64,000 nt of DNA from Zea mays (taxonomy: Eukaryota > Streptophyta > Magnoliopsida > Poales > Poaceae), in NCBI RefSeq assembly GCF_902167145.1, contig NC_050098.1:79772207-79836206 (forward strand). Reading direction: 5' to 3'. Position 1 is the stretch's first letter. Every line of letters begins with the position of its first letter. Under the pieces are notes generated by a model that worked only from the letters and a program-made list of their open reading frames with translations, searched no databases and was not told the DNA's origin. Positions 12,241 to 22,944 of the stretch are shown in pieces. Made by a program: the position numbers and the translations under genes.

Positions 12241-12750
12241 GCAGGGCCTCCCCGGGCTTGCTACAACATTACTCGCATCCATGTCAGGGTGATGGATGCA
12301 GGGGACAGGGGATTCAGGACTCTGTCTGCTCACGAGTTCCCGACACCACTGTCCACCTACGCTGCCTCGGTTAGCGATGCTGCCCGTCGGACCCAGTGGT
12401 CGCTCAGCCACACCTACCGGCAGCAGCTGCATAACACGAGGTTCAGGCATCTTCCTCAGCGTCTGTGTGGAGGAAGTCAGACCAGCATCGTCCCAGGTGA
12501 AGCTGGTGAGGATCGCCTCAACACCCTAGCTGGTGTAGTGGCCAGTCTCAACACCGACCTGGACAGTGCCACCCTGGATCTCTCTAGGGTGCACTTGGAG
12601 CTAGAGAATGCCCACGCCAGGATTACAGCCCTGGAAGCCCAACTACAAGGACTGGATCCGCCCGAAGCTCAGGTCCCCGCCATGGCATTGTCTCCTCCCC
12701 GCAAGAGGCTGCGCTATGGAGAGCCTGGATCCGTCACTAGGCTGCTTTAG
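12241..12750 (+). pseudogene. Element B pre-gag ORF remnant, fused to the LTR
   Basis: Open frame continuing from LTR sequence at the deletion junction (about 12229) to TAG 12748-12750. The N-terminal part of the original ORF is missing. What remains has a strand-like stretch (ITRIHVRVMD), a helix-like Ala/Arg stretch (SVSDAARRTQWSLSHTYRQ), a coiled-coil-like part (DRLNTLAGVVASLNTDLD, ELENAHARITALEAQL) and a basic tail (PRKRLR). The position ahead of gag and the coiled coil with a Pro-rich tail match the pre-gag ORFs of A and C, although sequence identity is low. The apparent ATG at 12229 belongs to the LTR and is not the true start. Function unknown. Confidence 0.6.
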
Positions 12751-13005
12751 ATGTTTTGAGATATGATGTAATAAGTTATGCTTCGCGTTAGACGATGATA
12801 CTCTTTTTAAGTTATCCTATTAATAAATACCAACCATGTGATGGTGATTGATTGAAATGTTTGATTTGGATCTTTGTTTGAGTGCAATGGTCTTATGTTA
12901 TGATGGCCATAAGAACATATAAAAATTTTAAAACATAAGGTATTTCCCCTCTAGAATCTTTTCTACTCCTCACTTTTCTAAGGACTTCACCTCCTAACCA
13001 ATCAG

Positions 13006-14052
13006 ATGGTGAACGCTCGTCAAGGACCCAACAACAACCAGAACCAGCGTGGTCAACAAGTACCACCACCACCACCGAATCCCAATATGGAGCAGTTCAT
13101 CGCCCCCCAGATGCAGATTCTGCAAGGAATCACTGCGGTTGTTCAACAAATTCAGCAGAATCAACAACATCAGCAGCAGCAGCAGTATGCACCCCCGGCC
13201 AGAGATAAACACCGGGATTTTATGAGTCATCACCCGCCAACATTTTCTCATGCGGTTGATCCTCTGGATGCCGATGACTGGCTCAAGGTCATTGGAAAGA
13301 AGCTTGACATCACCCAGTGCAACGACTGGGAGAAGGTCTTGTACGCCTCAGGAAGACTCGAGGGTTCCGCATCCGACTGGTGGGATGCCTTCACAGCGGC
13401 ACACCCCAACGCGGATACAATAACTTGGCAGGAGTTTCAGGAGAACTTCCACGCTCATCACATCCCCTCAGGAATCATGAAGTTGAAGAAGAAATAATTC
13501 CTTTCCCTTACTCAAGGGAATATGTCGATTAGTGAGTATCGTGATCGCTTCACTCAGCTTTCACGCTACGCACCAGAAGAAGTGGACACGGATGAGAAGC
13601 GCCAAGAGCGTTTCTTGGAAGGACTAATTGGACCACTGAATTATCAACTTCAGAGCCATACTTTCCCCAATTTCCAGACCCTGTTGAACAAGGCAATCGG
13701 CCTTGAAAGCAAAAGAAAGGAATTATCTGACCATAAAAGGAAGTTTCAAGGTGAGTCTAGCAGGAACACCCGCCCGAACAACGCTCAAGGTTCGCAGTTC
13801 CGCTCTGGAAATCAAGGCGGAAACAATTATCAAGTGCAACACTCTGGACAGCAAGGCCAGAGAAATAATCAAAATCAGAACCAACAAAGGAGCAACTCTC
13901 AGACCAACCAGAGGTCTGGTGGGAGTTCACAGAATCGTCAAGGTGGCGCCAGTAACACGCAGGCCAGAAGCAACGCACCAATCCAACCCAATGACTGTTT
14001 CAAGTGCGGTGAGCTAGGCCACTATGCTAACAACTGCCCAAGGCGCAACTAG
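13006..14052 (+). pseudogene. Element B gag with zinc knuckle, one internal stop
   Basis: ATG at 13006, preceded by CAATCAG. Gln/Pro-rich N terminus, then the retrotransposon gag core (DPLDADDWLKVIGKK, ASDWWDAF, EFQENFHAHHIPSGI, then SEYRDRFTQLSRYAPEEV), a low-complexity Gln/Asn/Arg/Ser region, and an intact CCHC knuckle CFKCGELGHYANNC near 13996-14037. In-frame TAA at 13495-13497 splits it; the frame resumes unchanged. TAG at 14050-14052 is followed in the same frame by protease, so this was a fused gag-pol. Gag packages the genomic RNA. Confidence 0.9.
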
Positions 14053-16311
14053 CAGACACCATAGAAAAGCAATAATCAGAGAAATGATTAGAACACCCCC
14101 GCTCGTGGATCTGCTCAGAACAAGACACCGCAGAACCAGAGCAGAGGAAGGGTCAATCACGTCATCGCAGAATCAGTACCTGAGGATGCCGACATAGTGT
14201 ATGGTATGTTCCTTGTTAACTCCATACCTGCATAAGTTTTATTTGACTCTAGAGCATCACATTCGTTTATAACTGAGTCATTTGTGGAAAAACACAACAT
14301 ACCTAAGTACCCCCTGAAGAAGATGTTACACATTAGTTCAGCGGGAGGTGACATGAAGGCCACACACTCATGCCCCCATGTTAATCTCAAGATTCAAGGA
14401 ATAAATTTTTTAGTCAACCCAGTGGTCCTAGGATCCAACGGTATTGATGTGATTCTTGGATGCAACTGGTTGAAAAGTTGTGATGGAGTGATACAGTGTG
14501 CCAATGGAACAATTATGTTGACAAGTCCTCAAGGTGAAAGAATCCAAGTTAACATAGACAAGTCAACAGATGAAAAAGGGAAGACAGTGATCAATCACTT
14601 GGAAGAAAAGCCCTTGGAAAATATCAAAGTAGTGTGTGAATACCCAGACGTATTTCCGGAGGAATTACCAGGTATGCCACCTGACCGTGATATAGTGTTT
14701 TCTATTGAATTATTACCCGGAACCGCACCTATCTCGAAAAGACCTTATAGAATGGATGTCAAGGATTTAGTAGAACTGAAGAAACAAATAGAAGAATTAC
14801 TAGAAAAAGGTTTCATTCGCCCAAGTTCATCCCCTTGGGGAGCCCCAGTGCTATTTGTGAACAAGAAGGATGGTTCAAGGAGAATGTGCGTTGATTATAG
14901 AAGTTTGAATGAAGTAACCATCAAGAATAAATACCCATTACCTCGGATTGAAGATTTATTTGATCAGATGAAGGGAGCTAAGATATTCTTGAAGATAGAT
15001 CTGAGATCGGGATATCATCAGTTAAAGATTCGAGCAGAAGATGTACCGAAGACAGCCTTTACGACAAGATATGGATTATATGAGTTTTTGGTCATGACGT
15101 TTGGACTGACTAATGCACCAACATACTTTATGAACTTGATGAATAAAGTATTCATGGAATATCTGGATCAGTTTGTGGTCGTATTCATTGACGACATACT
15201 GATATACTCTCTGAATGAAGAAACACATGAAGATCATCTAAGGCTAGTCCTACAAAAGCTTCGTGACAACCAATTGTACGCAAAGTTCTCGAAGTGTGAG
15301 TTTTGGTTGAAGAAAGTTGCTTTCCCAGGACATATCGTTACCGATGGTGGAATTAAAGTGGACCCAGGAAAGATAAGTGAGATACTGGATTGGAAGCAAC
15401 CAAAGGATGCGTCTAAGATTAGAAGTTTTCTTGGATTGGCGGGATACTATAGAAGATTTATTGAAGGTTTTTCCAAGTTAGTGAAACCTCTTACCTCTCT
15501 ACTGGAGAAAGGTAAAGAGTTCAAGTGGGATGAAGCTTGTCAGAATTGTTTTGAAGAACTCAAGAAAAGGTTAACCACTGCACCAATATTGGTAATGCCA
15601 GACATTCACACGGGATTTGATGTGTATTGCGATGCATCACACCTTGGACTTGGATGTGTGCTAATGCAAGAAGGAAAAGTGATAGCTTATGCCTCAAGGC
15701 AGTTGAGAAAGCATGAGAAGAATTATCCTACACATGATTTGGAACTAGCTGCCATAGTGCATGCTTTGAAGATTTGGAGGCACTATATGATTGGAAACAA
15801 GTGCAAAATCTTCACGGATCACAAAAGCCTGAAATACATATTCACTCAGAAAGAACTCAACCTCAGACATAGAAGATGGCTTGAGTTGATTAAGGACTAT
15901 GATTTGGAAATACAATATCACCCCGGAAAAGCAAATGTAGTAGCTGATGCTTTGAGCCGTAAGGGTCAAGTGAACAACATCACTACTCATTTGATGTCAC
16001 AAGAATTGTGCTGGGAAATGGAACAACTTAACCTTGGTATGCTTAATAATGTAGAAGTAACAGTTATGAAAGTTGAATCTACTTTGGAAGAAGAGATTCG
16101 TAAAGGACAAGAGTTCGATGAGAAAATTAAGGAAATTAAAACTTTGATTGGGATGGGTAAAGCCCCAGATTTCACGGAAGATGATCAAGGCACAGTATGG
16201 TTTAAGAAGAGAATATGTGTACCAGAAATTGAACATTTGCGCCAACTTATTTTGAGAGAAGCTTATGATTCAGCTTACTCTATTCACCCTGGTAGTACAA
16301 AGATGTACTAG
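14053..16311 (+). pseudogene. Element B pol: protease, RT, RNase H, start of integrase
   Basis: Continues gag's frame. Protease lies around 14240-14480, with [10 protein letters not shown] where DSGAS is usual, so the active-site Gly is changed to Arg. The RT block runs about 14640-15320 ([34 protein letters not shown] near 15186). RNase H runs about 15590-15960 ([44 protein letters not shown]). The integrase zinc region begins about 16230. Stops: two TAGs near 14062 and 14089, TAA near 14233, then none from 14236 to TAG 16309-16311, a 692-codon open stretch. This is the best-preserved pol in the window. Confidence 0.92.
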
Positions 16312-17507
16312 GATCTTAAGGAAAATTATTGGTGGTATGGATTGAAAAGAGATGTTGATACTCATGTTGCATTATGTGATGTGTGTCAGCGAGTTAAAGC
16401 TGAACACCAAAGACCAGCAGGATTACTACAACCTCTCAAGTTACCTGAATGGAAATGGGAAGAAATCGGTATGGATTTCATAGTTGGACTACCCCGTACT
16501 CGAGATGGCTATGATTCAATATGGGTCATAGTAGACAGGTTGACAAAGTGGCACACTTTATACCTGTGAAGACAACTTACTCAGGAGCCCAGTTAGCAGA
16601 GTTATACATGTCGAGGATTGTTTGTCTGCATGGAATACCGAAGAAGATCGTATCAGATCGAGGAACCCAATTTACCTCGCGCTTTTGGAAAAGACTTCAT
16701 GAGTCCATGGATACCAAGCTAAATTTTAGTTCAGCTTATCATCTGCAAACGGATGGGCAAACGGAAAGAACAAACCAAGTGTTGGAAGATATGCTAAGAG
16801 CTTGCGCTCTAAAGCATGGTAGAAGCTGGGATAAGAGTCTGCCTTATGCAGAATTTTCATATAACAACAGTTATCAGGCAAGTCTAAAAATGGCACCATT
16901 TGAAGCACTTTATGGACGAAAGTGTAGAACACCGCTTTATTGGAATCAGACCGGAGAAAGTCAAGTATTTGGTCCCGAAATTCTCCAAGAAGCGGAAAAA
17001 CAAGTGCAGATTATTAAAGAAAACTTGAAGACATCACAGTCAAGACAGAAAAGCTATGCTGATAATAGAAGAAGAGAGTTGATGTTCGAAGTATGAGACT
17101 TCGTATACCTTAAAGTTTCACCGATAAAAGGAATGAAAAGATTTAAGGTTAAAGGAAAATTATCTCCTCGCTATATTGGCCCATTCAAGATTTTGGAAAG
17201 AAAAGGTGAAGTAGCCTACCAATTAGAGCTACCCGATAGTTTATCGGATGTGCATGACGTATTTCACGTATCACAACTCAAGAAGTGCTTAAGAGTACCG
17301 GAGGAACAGTTACCAATGGAGGAACTGAATGTCAATGATGATTTGACTTATTCAGAGTACCCTGTCAGAATTCTAGAAACATCTCGCAGAATTACACGGA
17401 GTAAAGTCAAGGTTTAGTGGAGTCATCATTCGGAAGATGAGGCCACTTGGGAAAGAGAAGATGAACTCAGAGCAGAATTCCCCAAGTTATTCTCGGAAGT
17501 TCCTTAA
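16312..17507 (+). pseudogene. Element B pol: integrase core and chromodomain, frameshifted
   Basis: The zinc-binding half (CDVCQRVKAEHQ) precedes the core [16 protein letters not shown] one-base loss near 16545-16555 shifts the frame; the core continues as [21 protein letters not shown] and FEALYGRKCRTPL. A TGA at about 17094 replaces a conserved Gly, then come the GPY/F-type module [10 protein letters not shown] and a C-terminal chromodomain (WSHHSEDEATWERE, FPKLF) after TAG 17415-17417; C has Gln at that site. The terminal TAA is at 17505-17507. Chromodomains in this lineage steer integration toward particular chromatin. Confidence 0.9.
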
Positions 17508-17528
17508 TCTCGAGAACAAGATTCTTTT

Positions 17529-17542
17529 AAGAGGGGTAGGTT
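17529..17542 (+). promoter_or_regulatory. Element B polypurine tract
   Basis: AAGAGGGGTAGG directly before the 3' LTR start TGTAACACC. It would prime plus-strand DNA synthesis. C has a similar tract at the same place. Confidence 0.85.
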
Positions 17543-20500
17543 TGTAACACCTCAAAACCATCAACAAAAAATAATGCATTTAAATTAGTAGAGAGTATAG
17601 TAAAGAAAATTTTGAATCAAGTGTTTGGTGCATTCATTTGTGGAGCATGATTTTTTTTTGTTGCTAATGATTGCTGAAGATTCTATTCATAATATTTATT
17701 TATTTTTCCGAAACTCAATTTATTTATAAAATAGACCTTGGTCTAAAAACAAATAATATTAGTATTTTACTATTGGTGAATTTATTATAGTTTTTGTAAT
17801 ATTTAAATATAATTATGTATATGTTTTTTTCTTAAAAAAGAAATTCAAAAAAAACAAAAAAAGAAACGCACGCACGCACTCACTAGACGCATGGCCGCTC
17901 GTCCCATAGGCCCTCACGTATCGCAATACTAGCGCTCTCCTCTCTTGTATGGCTGGAAGGTGGACCCCATCCTCCAGACACTGTTCATCTTCTAACTCAG
18001 TCGTCACTGCTTCATTCTTTTGGAAAAGAATACAGCAGACGTGTCGCCCGAGCTGCACGCCAGCACACACCTGCACTCGGTCGTTTCCCCTTGCCTCCAT
18101 CCACTACAGCCGTTGTCGTTGTTCTCCATCAAATCACCATTTATGGGCGTCAGTTTCTATACTTCAATGGATATTGAACGCAGTCGTGAATCCCTCCTTG
18201 CTAAGCCTATAAATCCATGCGTGCAATCGTTCCTCTTTCCCCTCCCATACATGCTTCTCTTCCCAGCGCTCGCCTCCTCCTCGCCGTGACTGCACGTGCT
18301 TGCGTTCCCGCGTCGTTGCGACGTGTCGGATCCGGCTCACTCCGCACCAGTGACCTGCCATCGCCGGAGGGCTGCCCCGAGCTTTCCCATCGCCGACGAG
18401 GTTGCCTGCTCGTCCACGTCGTCTCCCCTCCGCTTTCCTCTGCTTAGCGCTGCCCCGGTTCGCACGTCCCCAGCCGTGATCCCATCTACACAAGTAACAA
18501 CAAGATGAACGCGATTGAATCTATCCCTTGATACTGCGTAAAAATTATTTAGACAAATTTTTTCAGCTCAAAAGAAGAGAAAATAAGCCCACGTGATTTT
18601 ATGTACTATCATGACCTAATTTTTGTATCGTTATGAAATTTTAGTTATATATTTTTTAGTTTGAAAATCACGTGTATAATGAACGATTAATTTCATATGT
18701 CTGTTGAGAATTAACTTAAATATTACTAGAGTGAAGGATTAAGGGATAGGTACGTAGGCCACACACTTGTAACAAAAATACTAGTGAATAATCCTACGGT
18801 TATCTTTGCTCATAAACTTTAGTTTTTTTAGTCAAGCTACATGTGTTCATATGTTCATAAGCATATTTCTTATTTACTAGCAAATAATAGAGTTTCTATT
18901 AACATTGAAATAATATAGATTGTGACCATGTCCACCATAATCTAAATAGTATAGTTAAAATTAGATCTCTTAAATTTTAAGGTTATGCGATTTTTAAATA
19001 ATATTGTAACGTCGGCTATAATTTCCTTTTAGAAAGAAGGAAATAAAAATAAACCCCCATACTATCTGGTAGAAATAATTGATTAGCTAATTAAACTAAA
19101 TCCATAGAGTTTGGTTTAGCGCTATATCGATATTAATGAATTTGTATAGTACACACTTCCATAGACAAATTTGCCACATAGATCTCTCTAGTGAATTATG
19201 CAAGCAAAATAAATAGTATGTCGTAGCAAATATGATGATCATTGATGTGCTTTATTTTATATTATAGTTACAAATTAAGTTTTCTTTTTGGAATGTTTTT
19301 CTTTTACAAGTATAATTTGTAAAACGTATGTTTCATTGTTTGTTGATTGGTGTATGTTTATGTAATGGTGCGTGTTTATTTATTGGTGAATGGTCTCTTT
19401 TGTATGTACGATATGCGAATTGATATTAGAAGCTGACTGTGTGGTAGAGGATCTGAATCTGTTTGAGGACGACCCGCAGGAAACTTTTGAGCAAGGCAAG
19501 TGGATTCTCCCTCTACATATTGTTTTTGTACCCACTCATTGCATATAATAATGTTTATTTTTGATATACTGCATAATTTGATCGGTTTTACCTAATTAAG
19601 GATTTCCTAGATTTACCAACTGTATTACTTGTTTAACCTGGGAAATTGTTAAGCTTTGCAAATTTATGCTACCGCCCAACTTAATGATCTTAATGTCACT
19701 CATGAATTGGTATTAATGTTCCAAATTGGCAATTATGACATTAACCCGATGGTTAAAACAATATTACTTCTTATTAATTGGAACATGGAGTGACCACCCA
19801 GGATAACAGTGCAACCACGAGTGCTATCATGGCTCTGGCTTTGGTAATTAGCTTTATATGCTTAGTGCCTGGCAACCTTACCTGAAATATGGGCAAGAGG
19901 GGGAGCGGTAGGTGCTGGCAGCCCACGTTAACATGGGGACGTATTCTTGGCTAAGGTACCTCACCCAGGGGGCCACCACCATCGTCTTTAGAAACCTTAG
20001 CGGGTTGCTTCGTATTAAGTGTATTTTGTGAAAGCCTCATAATGGATCCCTAGCCATTCACCTCGGCAGTGTTTAAGGGTCCGATCAACCCGGGCTAGAC
20101 GGGATACATGGCTTGTGGGTAAAGTTATACCATCTCTGCAGAGTGTAAAACTGATATATCAGCCGTGCTCCCGGTTATGAGCGACCTGGACTCCTCACAT
20201 GATAATTGAACTTGAATATGGAATTAAATTGAGATCCGATGATCTACCAATAATTTGCTTAAGTGGTTTCACTTAAGTGTTTTTGTTATATTCATATTCC
20301 TTTTGTTTAAATGGGATATTTGGGATTCACACTTATTAGTAAGACAGGTGTTGTTAATAAAATGTTGACCAACTAAAATGCTTACTGCTCAACCTTAGTC
20401 TCACCTTGTTATACCTGCATTAATTTTCCCCCACTTGCTGAGCCCCGACCATAAGTGAGCTCACCCTTGCTAATATTTTGATTAGAGGGTGATGCTGGAG

Positions 20501-20786
20501 ACATTGATGGAGATTTTATCGACAACGAATTCTAAGTCTAACGATGCGCCGGTCATCTTCCTGTGGGAGATTGCCCCTGTTATCTAAATTTCGCTTTACT
20601 TTGATGTGATACTTGTTAAAGATACAATGATGCAGATGATGTAATAAAGTATTATACTCTCTCTTTACGCCTTTATTTCATTGTCTTTTGATATATTACA
20701 CTTGTGACGTCAACATATGTGTGGAAATGGATCCTGGCACACATATGCTATGCGCTCGGTTCTACCCCTTGGAACCGGGTGTGACA
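17543..20786 (+). repeat. Element B 3' LTR, 3.24 kb, complete
   Basis: Begins TGTAACACCTCAAAACC after the polypurine tract and ends GGGTGTGACA, next to D sequence. It contains a GC-rich block at about 17870-18500 followed by an AT-rich part that matches 10095-12240. TATAAAT at 18208-18214 within the GC-rich block is a candidate promoter. Confidence 0.9.
18208..18214 (+). promoter_or_regulatory. Candidate TATA box in element B 3' LTR
   Basis: TATAAAT after a C/T-rich stretch in the GC-rich part of the LTR. The 5' LTR copy of this place is outside the window, so it cannot be compared. Confidence 0.45.
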
Positions 20787-21470
20787 GCCGGGCCGTGGCC
20801 TCTCCCTTGCCCTCAGCTTCAAGGATGTTCATCATCCGTGCTAGGGAGGAGGGCGAGCCGAGTTGGTGTCCTGCCTTCCGCATGGGCTGGCGACACGCTT
20901 CTTCCTCCGGCATTCGGGGGAGAAGGGCGTCCACCAGCCTTACGGAGGAGGCGAACTGCCACCTGCTGCCTGGTCGGGGTGTGGTTGTTCATCCACCGCA
21001 CGGGTGACGGTCGCGCCATACGCGGGTCGGCCATGTCCATGGCCCTTCCTGCGCCGCTGGCCGCACCGGGGGTCACACAACACGTTGTACACCGCAGGGG
21101 GGGGTGTCCGTGTTCTCGGATGGTCTTGTCCTCCCTCCCGTAGCGAGGACGAGAGTGAGGACCTCCTTGTGCGCGCTGGGGCGGCCGCCATTAGCCGGTG
21201 CGGCGGCGGCGTGCAGGTGGCCGTTGTTGTCGGTGCTGAGGTGGTGGCCGCCTGCGAGCCGCTTGGAGTTTGTTATCTCGCAGCCCCTCTGGTGTGGAGG
21301 TAGTTCATTCCTACGGGAATGGAGCTGGAGTCCCGTCTGTAATGGTATTTGCCTGAGAGCAAAATGTAACTGCTTCAAGTACTAAGACATCTGCCGCAGG
21401 TCAGGAAAATCGCCGAGGGCGCTGCCGACGTCTAAGTCTAGGTAGCATAGTAACCCTAAGTATGTGTGTT
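20787..21470 (-). other. Element D 3' region, GC-rich, no clear gene
   Basis: Matches the 3' region of E on the opposite strand (E about 51900-52780), for example around 20805-20850 versus 52680-52720. Several overlapping plus-strand frames exist here; the one at 20863-21303 shares a VVGAEVVAA segment with a minus-strand frame of E (51876-52373). Conservation may be of DNA only, so I do not call a gene. Confidence 0.55.
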
Positions 21471-21795
21471 TGTTCTCTGTGGCTGCTGAGGCCTAAACAT
21501 TTGTGTATTTGAGTATAAAGTCGTGCTTCTTTCCTCTTATTTCGAGCATTAGGACTTGTTCGTCGGTAGCAGAATCACTTATCCGAGCGTGAGCTACCTT
21601 TCACGGAAGGTGATGAGTGAGATATCCGTATCCTGGAGGCGTAGGAGTCCCTCGGCTCAGTCGGCCTTGCCGTTCAAGGTCTCTCTCGCTTGTTTTAGGA
21701 TTCCGTTATTGATATAGTCGAAAGGCACGCAAGTCGTTTTGGTATAAAAACTTTTCCGAGGACAATTTTGACGCAGAGGGGGTTCCCTCCTTCTA
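21471..21795 (+). repeat. Direct repeat R1 in element D 3' region
   Basis: About 325 bases repeated at 22498-22832, offset about 1.03 kb. Both contain CTGAGGCCTAAACAT, GGTAGCAGAATCACTTATCC, GTGATGAGTGAG and ATTTTGACGCAGAGG. The antisense gene lies between the two copies. Related blocks occur in E at about 50800-51225 and 51715-51860. Confidence 0.85.
21743..21749 (+). promoter_or_regulatory. Candidate TATA box of the antisense gene in D
   Basis: TATAAAA on the plus strand, 127 bases before the ATG at 21876. The matching place in R2 (about 22780) reads GGTGGAAAATG, so only R1 has the box. Confidence 0.45.
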
Positions 21796-21875
21796 GACCC
21801 GAGGCGACCGCTCGGGTCGGGACCCTTGCGAAGGGCCTGGCCGTGGCCGCCGGGTCTGCCCGGTCCACCCAAGCC

Positions 21876-22474
21876 ATGGCCTCACAGCAGCGTGCCCGGG
21901 TCGAAGGTATGTTTTGCCTGCTTTGTGACTTTGTTTTAGCTTCATTCTCCTCCTCGTGTCTGAAGAATATTGTCCAGCTGTCTTCAGGGTTCGAGACGGC
22001 TCTTAACGAGTCCGTCAAGAACTACAAGGCGCTTGCCCAGGCGGCCAAGCAGAAGGAGATCGATCGCGTGGCCATGTCCAAGGCCATCTCGGCCTTTTGC
22101 CGGACCTTCGGCCTCGGCGACGTCCCCTCGGGTAGCTCCCCCAGAGTCGCCTGCGGTCCTTGGGTGGCCATGTGCGCAGCAGATTGCGTGGGGCACTGCA
22201 CCACGACGTTAGGTGGGCCTTCGCCGTCCTCGCTTCCCACTACGACGTGGATTTGGAGCGGGTCAGCGAGGGCTACTGCTTACCCGATGAAGAGGAGGCC
22301 GCCCTATCCAAGGTCCAAAGGCTTGACGTGGCTGCCGAGGGCCCAGGCACGGTGTTGGCTTCCTTCTTCGAGGTGGAGGTCCTCCCGCCTACGTCACCGT
22401 CCGAGGCTGGGCTAGATTCTACTGCGGGCGGGAACGATGCCGAGGGTGCTGCTCCTCCCCCTGCGGACACCTGA
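21876..22474 (+). pseudogene. Antisense gene inside element D (unknown protein, probable intron, one frameshift)
   Basis: Runs opposite to D's gag-pol. ATG 21876 lies in a strong context (GCCATGG). Exon 1 (MASQQRARVE) ends at a donor GTATGT at 21907; the acceptor TCTTCAG ends at 21987, an 81-nt intron that would keep the frame. Exon 2 gives FETALNESVKNYKALAQAAK and a conserved-looking GDVPSGSSP segment. A one-base slip in the C run near 22138 moves it to another frame (SRLRGALHHDVRWAFAVLAS, then HYDVDLERVSEGYCLPDEEE), ending at TGA 22472-22474 after an acidic, Ala/Pro-rich tail. E keeps the same C-terminal end on its antisense strand. Mostly helical by eye; function unknown. Known relatives of Tat elements carry extra post-pol ORFs, sometimes antisense. 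Confidence 0.6.
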
Positions 22475-22497
22475 GCCTATGGGGAAAAGTTTGTTTT

Positions 22498-22832
22498 AAG
22501 TATGTGAATGTTTCCTGCGGCCGCTGAGGCCTAAACATTTTTAGTGTTAGAGTATAATGATGCGTTTTCTTTCTTCTTGTTTCGAGCGTTTGGACTTGTT
22601 CGGTAGCAGAATCACTTATCCGAGCGTGAGTTACTTTTCGTGGAAGGTGATGAGTGAGGTATCCGTATCCCAGAGGCGTAGGAGTCCCTCGGCTCGGTCG
22701 GCCTTGCCGTTCAAGGTTTCTCTAGCTTTTTTTTAGGATTCCGTTATTGATATAGTCGAAAGGCACGAGAGTCGTTTTGGTGGAAAATGTTTCTAAGGAA
22801 AATTTTGACGCAGAGGGGGTTCCCCCCTTCTA
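22498..22832 (+). repeat. Direct repeat R2 in element D 3' region
   Basis: Second copy of R1, just after the antisense gene's stop and ending about 110 bases before pol's end on the other strand. Differences from R1 are scattered substitutions and small indels. Confidence 0.85.
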
Positions 22833-22944
22833 GCCCCCAAGGGAGGTTCGGTTTTTGCTAAGGCAAGGCCGATCCTCCCTTGACGGTTATACTTTTTATT
22901 TATATATGTAAAGGGATCGAGATACATGAAAGACCTGGAACACT

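Larger units (their letters stand above)
10090..20786 (+). mobile_element. Element B: Ty3/gypsy chromovirus with ~3.2-kb LTRs, interrupted by A
   Basis: Plus-strand order: partial 5' LTR, pre-gag ORF remnant, gag, protease, RT, RNase H, integrase, chromodomain, polypurine tract, 3' LTR. The first about 1.1 kb of the 5' LTR (the equivalent of 17543-18650) is absent because A is inserted there. The right end abuts 3'-region sequence of D, so B sits inside D, with GCCGG (20787-20791) as predicted target-site duplication. It is a different family from A and C, but the same clade by chromodomain and gene order. Confidence 0.9.

Noticed and set aside
12229..12243. Start codon of an intact small gene at 12229
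   Set aside because: That ATG is in LTR sequence that is also present at 20717; the frame is open only through a deletion junction.
13006..17507. Centromeric CRM-type chromovirus identity for B
   Set aside because: LTRs of 3.2 kb are far longer than those of CRM elements, and the C terminus is a standard chromodomain, so Tekay/Del-like fits better.
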